The position numbers were made by a program, and so were the translations under genes. This document shows, one piece after another, positions 63,526 to 64,000 of a stretch of DNA of 64,000 nucleotides (the stretch's first letter is position 1; each line of letters begins with the position of its first letter). The stretch covers positions 1 through 64,000 of the forward strand of contig JAZRDM010000013.1 in the NCBI GenBank assembly GCA_045660265.1, given 5' to 3'. Origin of the DNA: Scatosoma sp045660265. GTDB lineage: Bacteria > Bacillota > Clostridia > Christensenellales > Borkfalkiaceae. Under the pieces are notes generated by a model. The model did not search any database. It was not told the origin of the DNA and was given only the letters and a program-made list of their open reading frames with translations.

Positions 63526-64000
63526 ATGGATATTTTTAACGAAAAGTTTGATATTATTATTGAAGGCGGACAATCTAACGCGGAAGGTTGCGGAATCGGT
63601 CCCGTTGAAAAAGAGTACACGGTATCCCCCAACGTTTTGTATTTAGAAGCCCCTAAACAAGTATCCGTTGTCGAAGTAGACGGCGATACGGCGCTTAAAA
63701 TTGAATATTTTGATAAGCCTTTTGTCATTGAACCCGCCAATTACCACCTCAATGAAGGCAATCTTTGCGGAGATTTATGCCTTTCCTTTGCGGAAAAGTA
63801 CGTAGAAAACGGATATTTAGAAAAAGGCAGAAAGCTTTTAATTATCCGCGCGGGAATCGGCGGTTCGGGTTTCCAAAAAGGTCATTGGGGCATGCAAGAT
63901 CCCGTCTATTTAAAAATGATGGAAATGACAGCGTACGCCCTTTCGTTAAATAAAGAAAATAAGGTTGTAGGCTTCTTCTTCCAACAAGGCGAACACGACG
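63526..64000 (+). CDS. Sialate O-acetylesterase-like (SASA) protein, 3' end outside window
   Basis: The first 158 codons of a gene running off the right edge. IIIEGGQSNAEGCGIGP near the N-terminus carries the nucleophile Ser of the SASA/carbohydrate esterase 6 group, and FAEKYVENG and IRAGIGGSGFQKGHWG follow as in the family; the His of the triad should be downstream. No signal peptide is visible. It follows the SPASM gene by eight bases with AGGAG before the ATG. Whether it belongs functionally to the upstream locus or is simply next to it cannot be decided here. Confidence 0.85.
   Translation, partial: MDIFNEKFDIIIEGGQSNAEGCGIGPVEKEYTVSPNVLYLEAPKQVSVVEVDGDTALKIEYFDKPFVIEPANYHLNEGNLCGDLCLSFAEKYVENGYLEKGRKLLIIRAGIGGSGFQKGHWGMQDPVYLKMMEMTAYALSLNKENKVVGFFFQQGEHD

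Overview
The window is a gene-dense stretch of chromosome from a moderately AT-rich, endospore-forming bacterium, most likely an uncultured member of the class Clostridia. The evidence is a complete spoIVA, a DUF1540 protein, EcfA/EcfT and YitT proteins, RNase J, meso-diaminopimelate dehydrogenase, a lysine riboswitch ahead of asd-dapA-dapB, and AGGAGG-type ribosome binding sites. Sigma-A-like promoters of the TTGACA-17-TATAAT type are unusually easy to read here. I saw no tRNA, rRNA, insertion sequence, prophage or CRISPR array. The order below rank is not certain from sequence alone.

Layout. 1-3888 (minus) is rpoB, running off the left edge, with its own promoter and a long leader. 4206-6967 (plus) is rqcP-ispDF-radA. 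6992-14271 holds a Pr6Pr membrane protein, a PTS EIIC-like permease, a small DUF1540 gene, rplI (plus), and a minus-strand group ansA - M29 aminopeptidase - two CobW-family GTPases, one with a tandem His/Cys metal-binding array. 14444-18411 (minus) is rnj-trmR-trhP (RNA decay and tRNA wobble uridine hydroxylation/methylation). 18595-20979 encodes a 794-residue repeat protein. 21278-28471 (minus) carries spoIVA, a 32-residue gene, HEAT-like and TPR proteins, hslO, a methyltransferase and a DUF624 membrane protein.

28639-31699 (plus) is a lysine-riboswitch-controlled asd-dapA-dapB operon. It supplies diaminopimelate and lysine precursors, and ddh at 50 kb gives the one-step route from tetrahydrodipicolinate to meso-DAP. 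31748-32448 is a divergent bPH2/XRE regulator pair sharing a palindromic operator. 32476-35069 is gltX plus an EamA exporter. 35148-43147 (minus) is a long run from mnmE through lysR, lepA, hemW, a phosphatase, an M42 peptidase and mutT to aroK. 44196-47645 is the ECF vitamin-transporter core (fused EcfA1A2, EcfT) with truA. 47929-55645 has two YitT proteins, ddh, purA, a Nudix hydrolase and a murQ-murK-acetyltransferase recycling operon. 55819-59159 has a GH2 beta-mannosidase and a membrane-anchored SGNH hydrolase.

The most unusual region is 59254-63517 (plus). A strong promoter precedes two tandem paralogous cysteine-rich small proteins with a shared leader-like N-terminus. A strong hairpin without a U-tract follows. 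Then comes a tightly overlapping set: a fusion of a dolichol/phytol-kinase-like domain to a DUF92 (VTE6-like) domain, a small HELGH membrane metallopeptidase, a DUF5685 protein, and a SPASM-domain protein without a radical-SAM cluster motif. This has the shape of a peptide-modification (RiPP-like) or metal-handling locus and I do not recognise it as a described system. A sialate O-acetylesterase-like gene follows and runs off the right edge.
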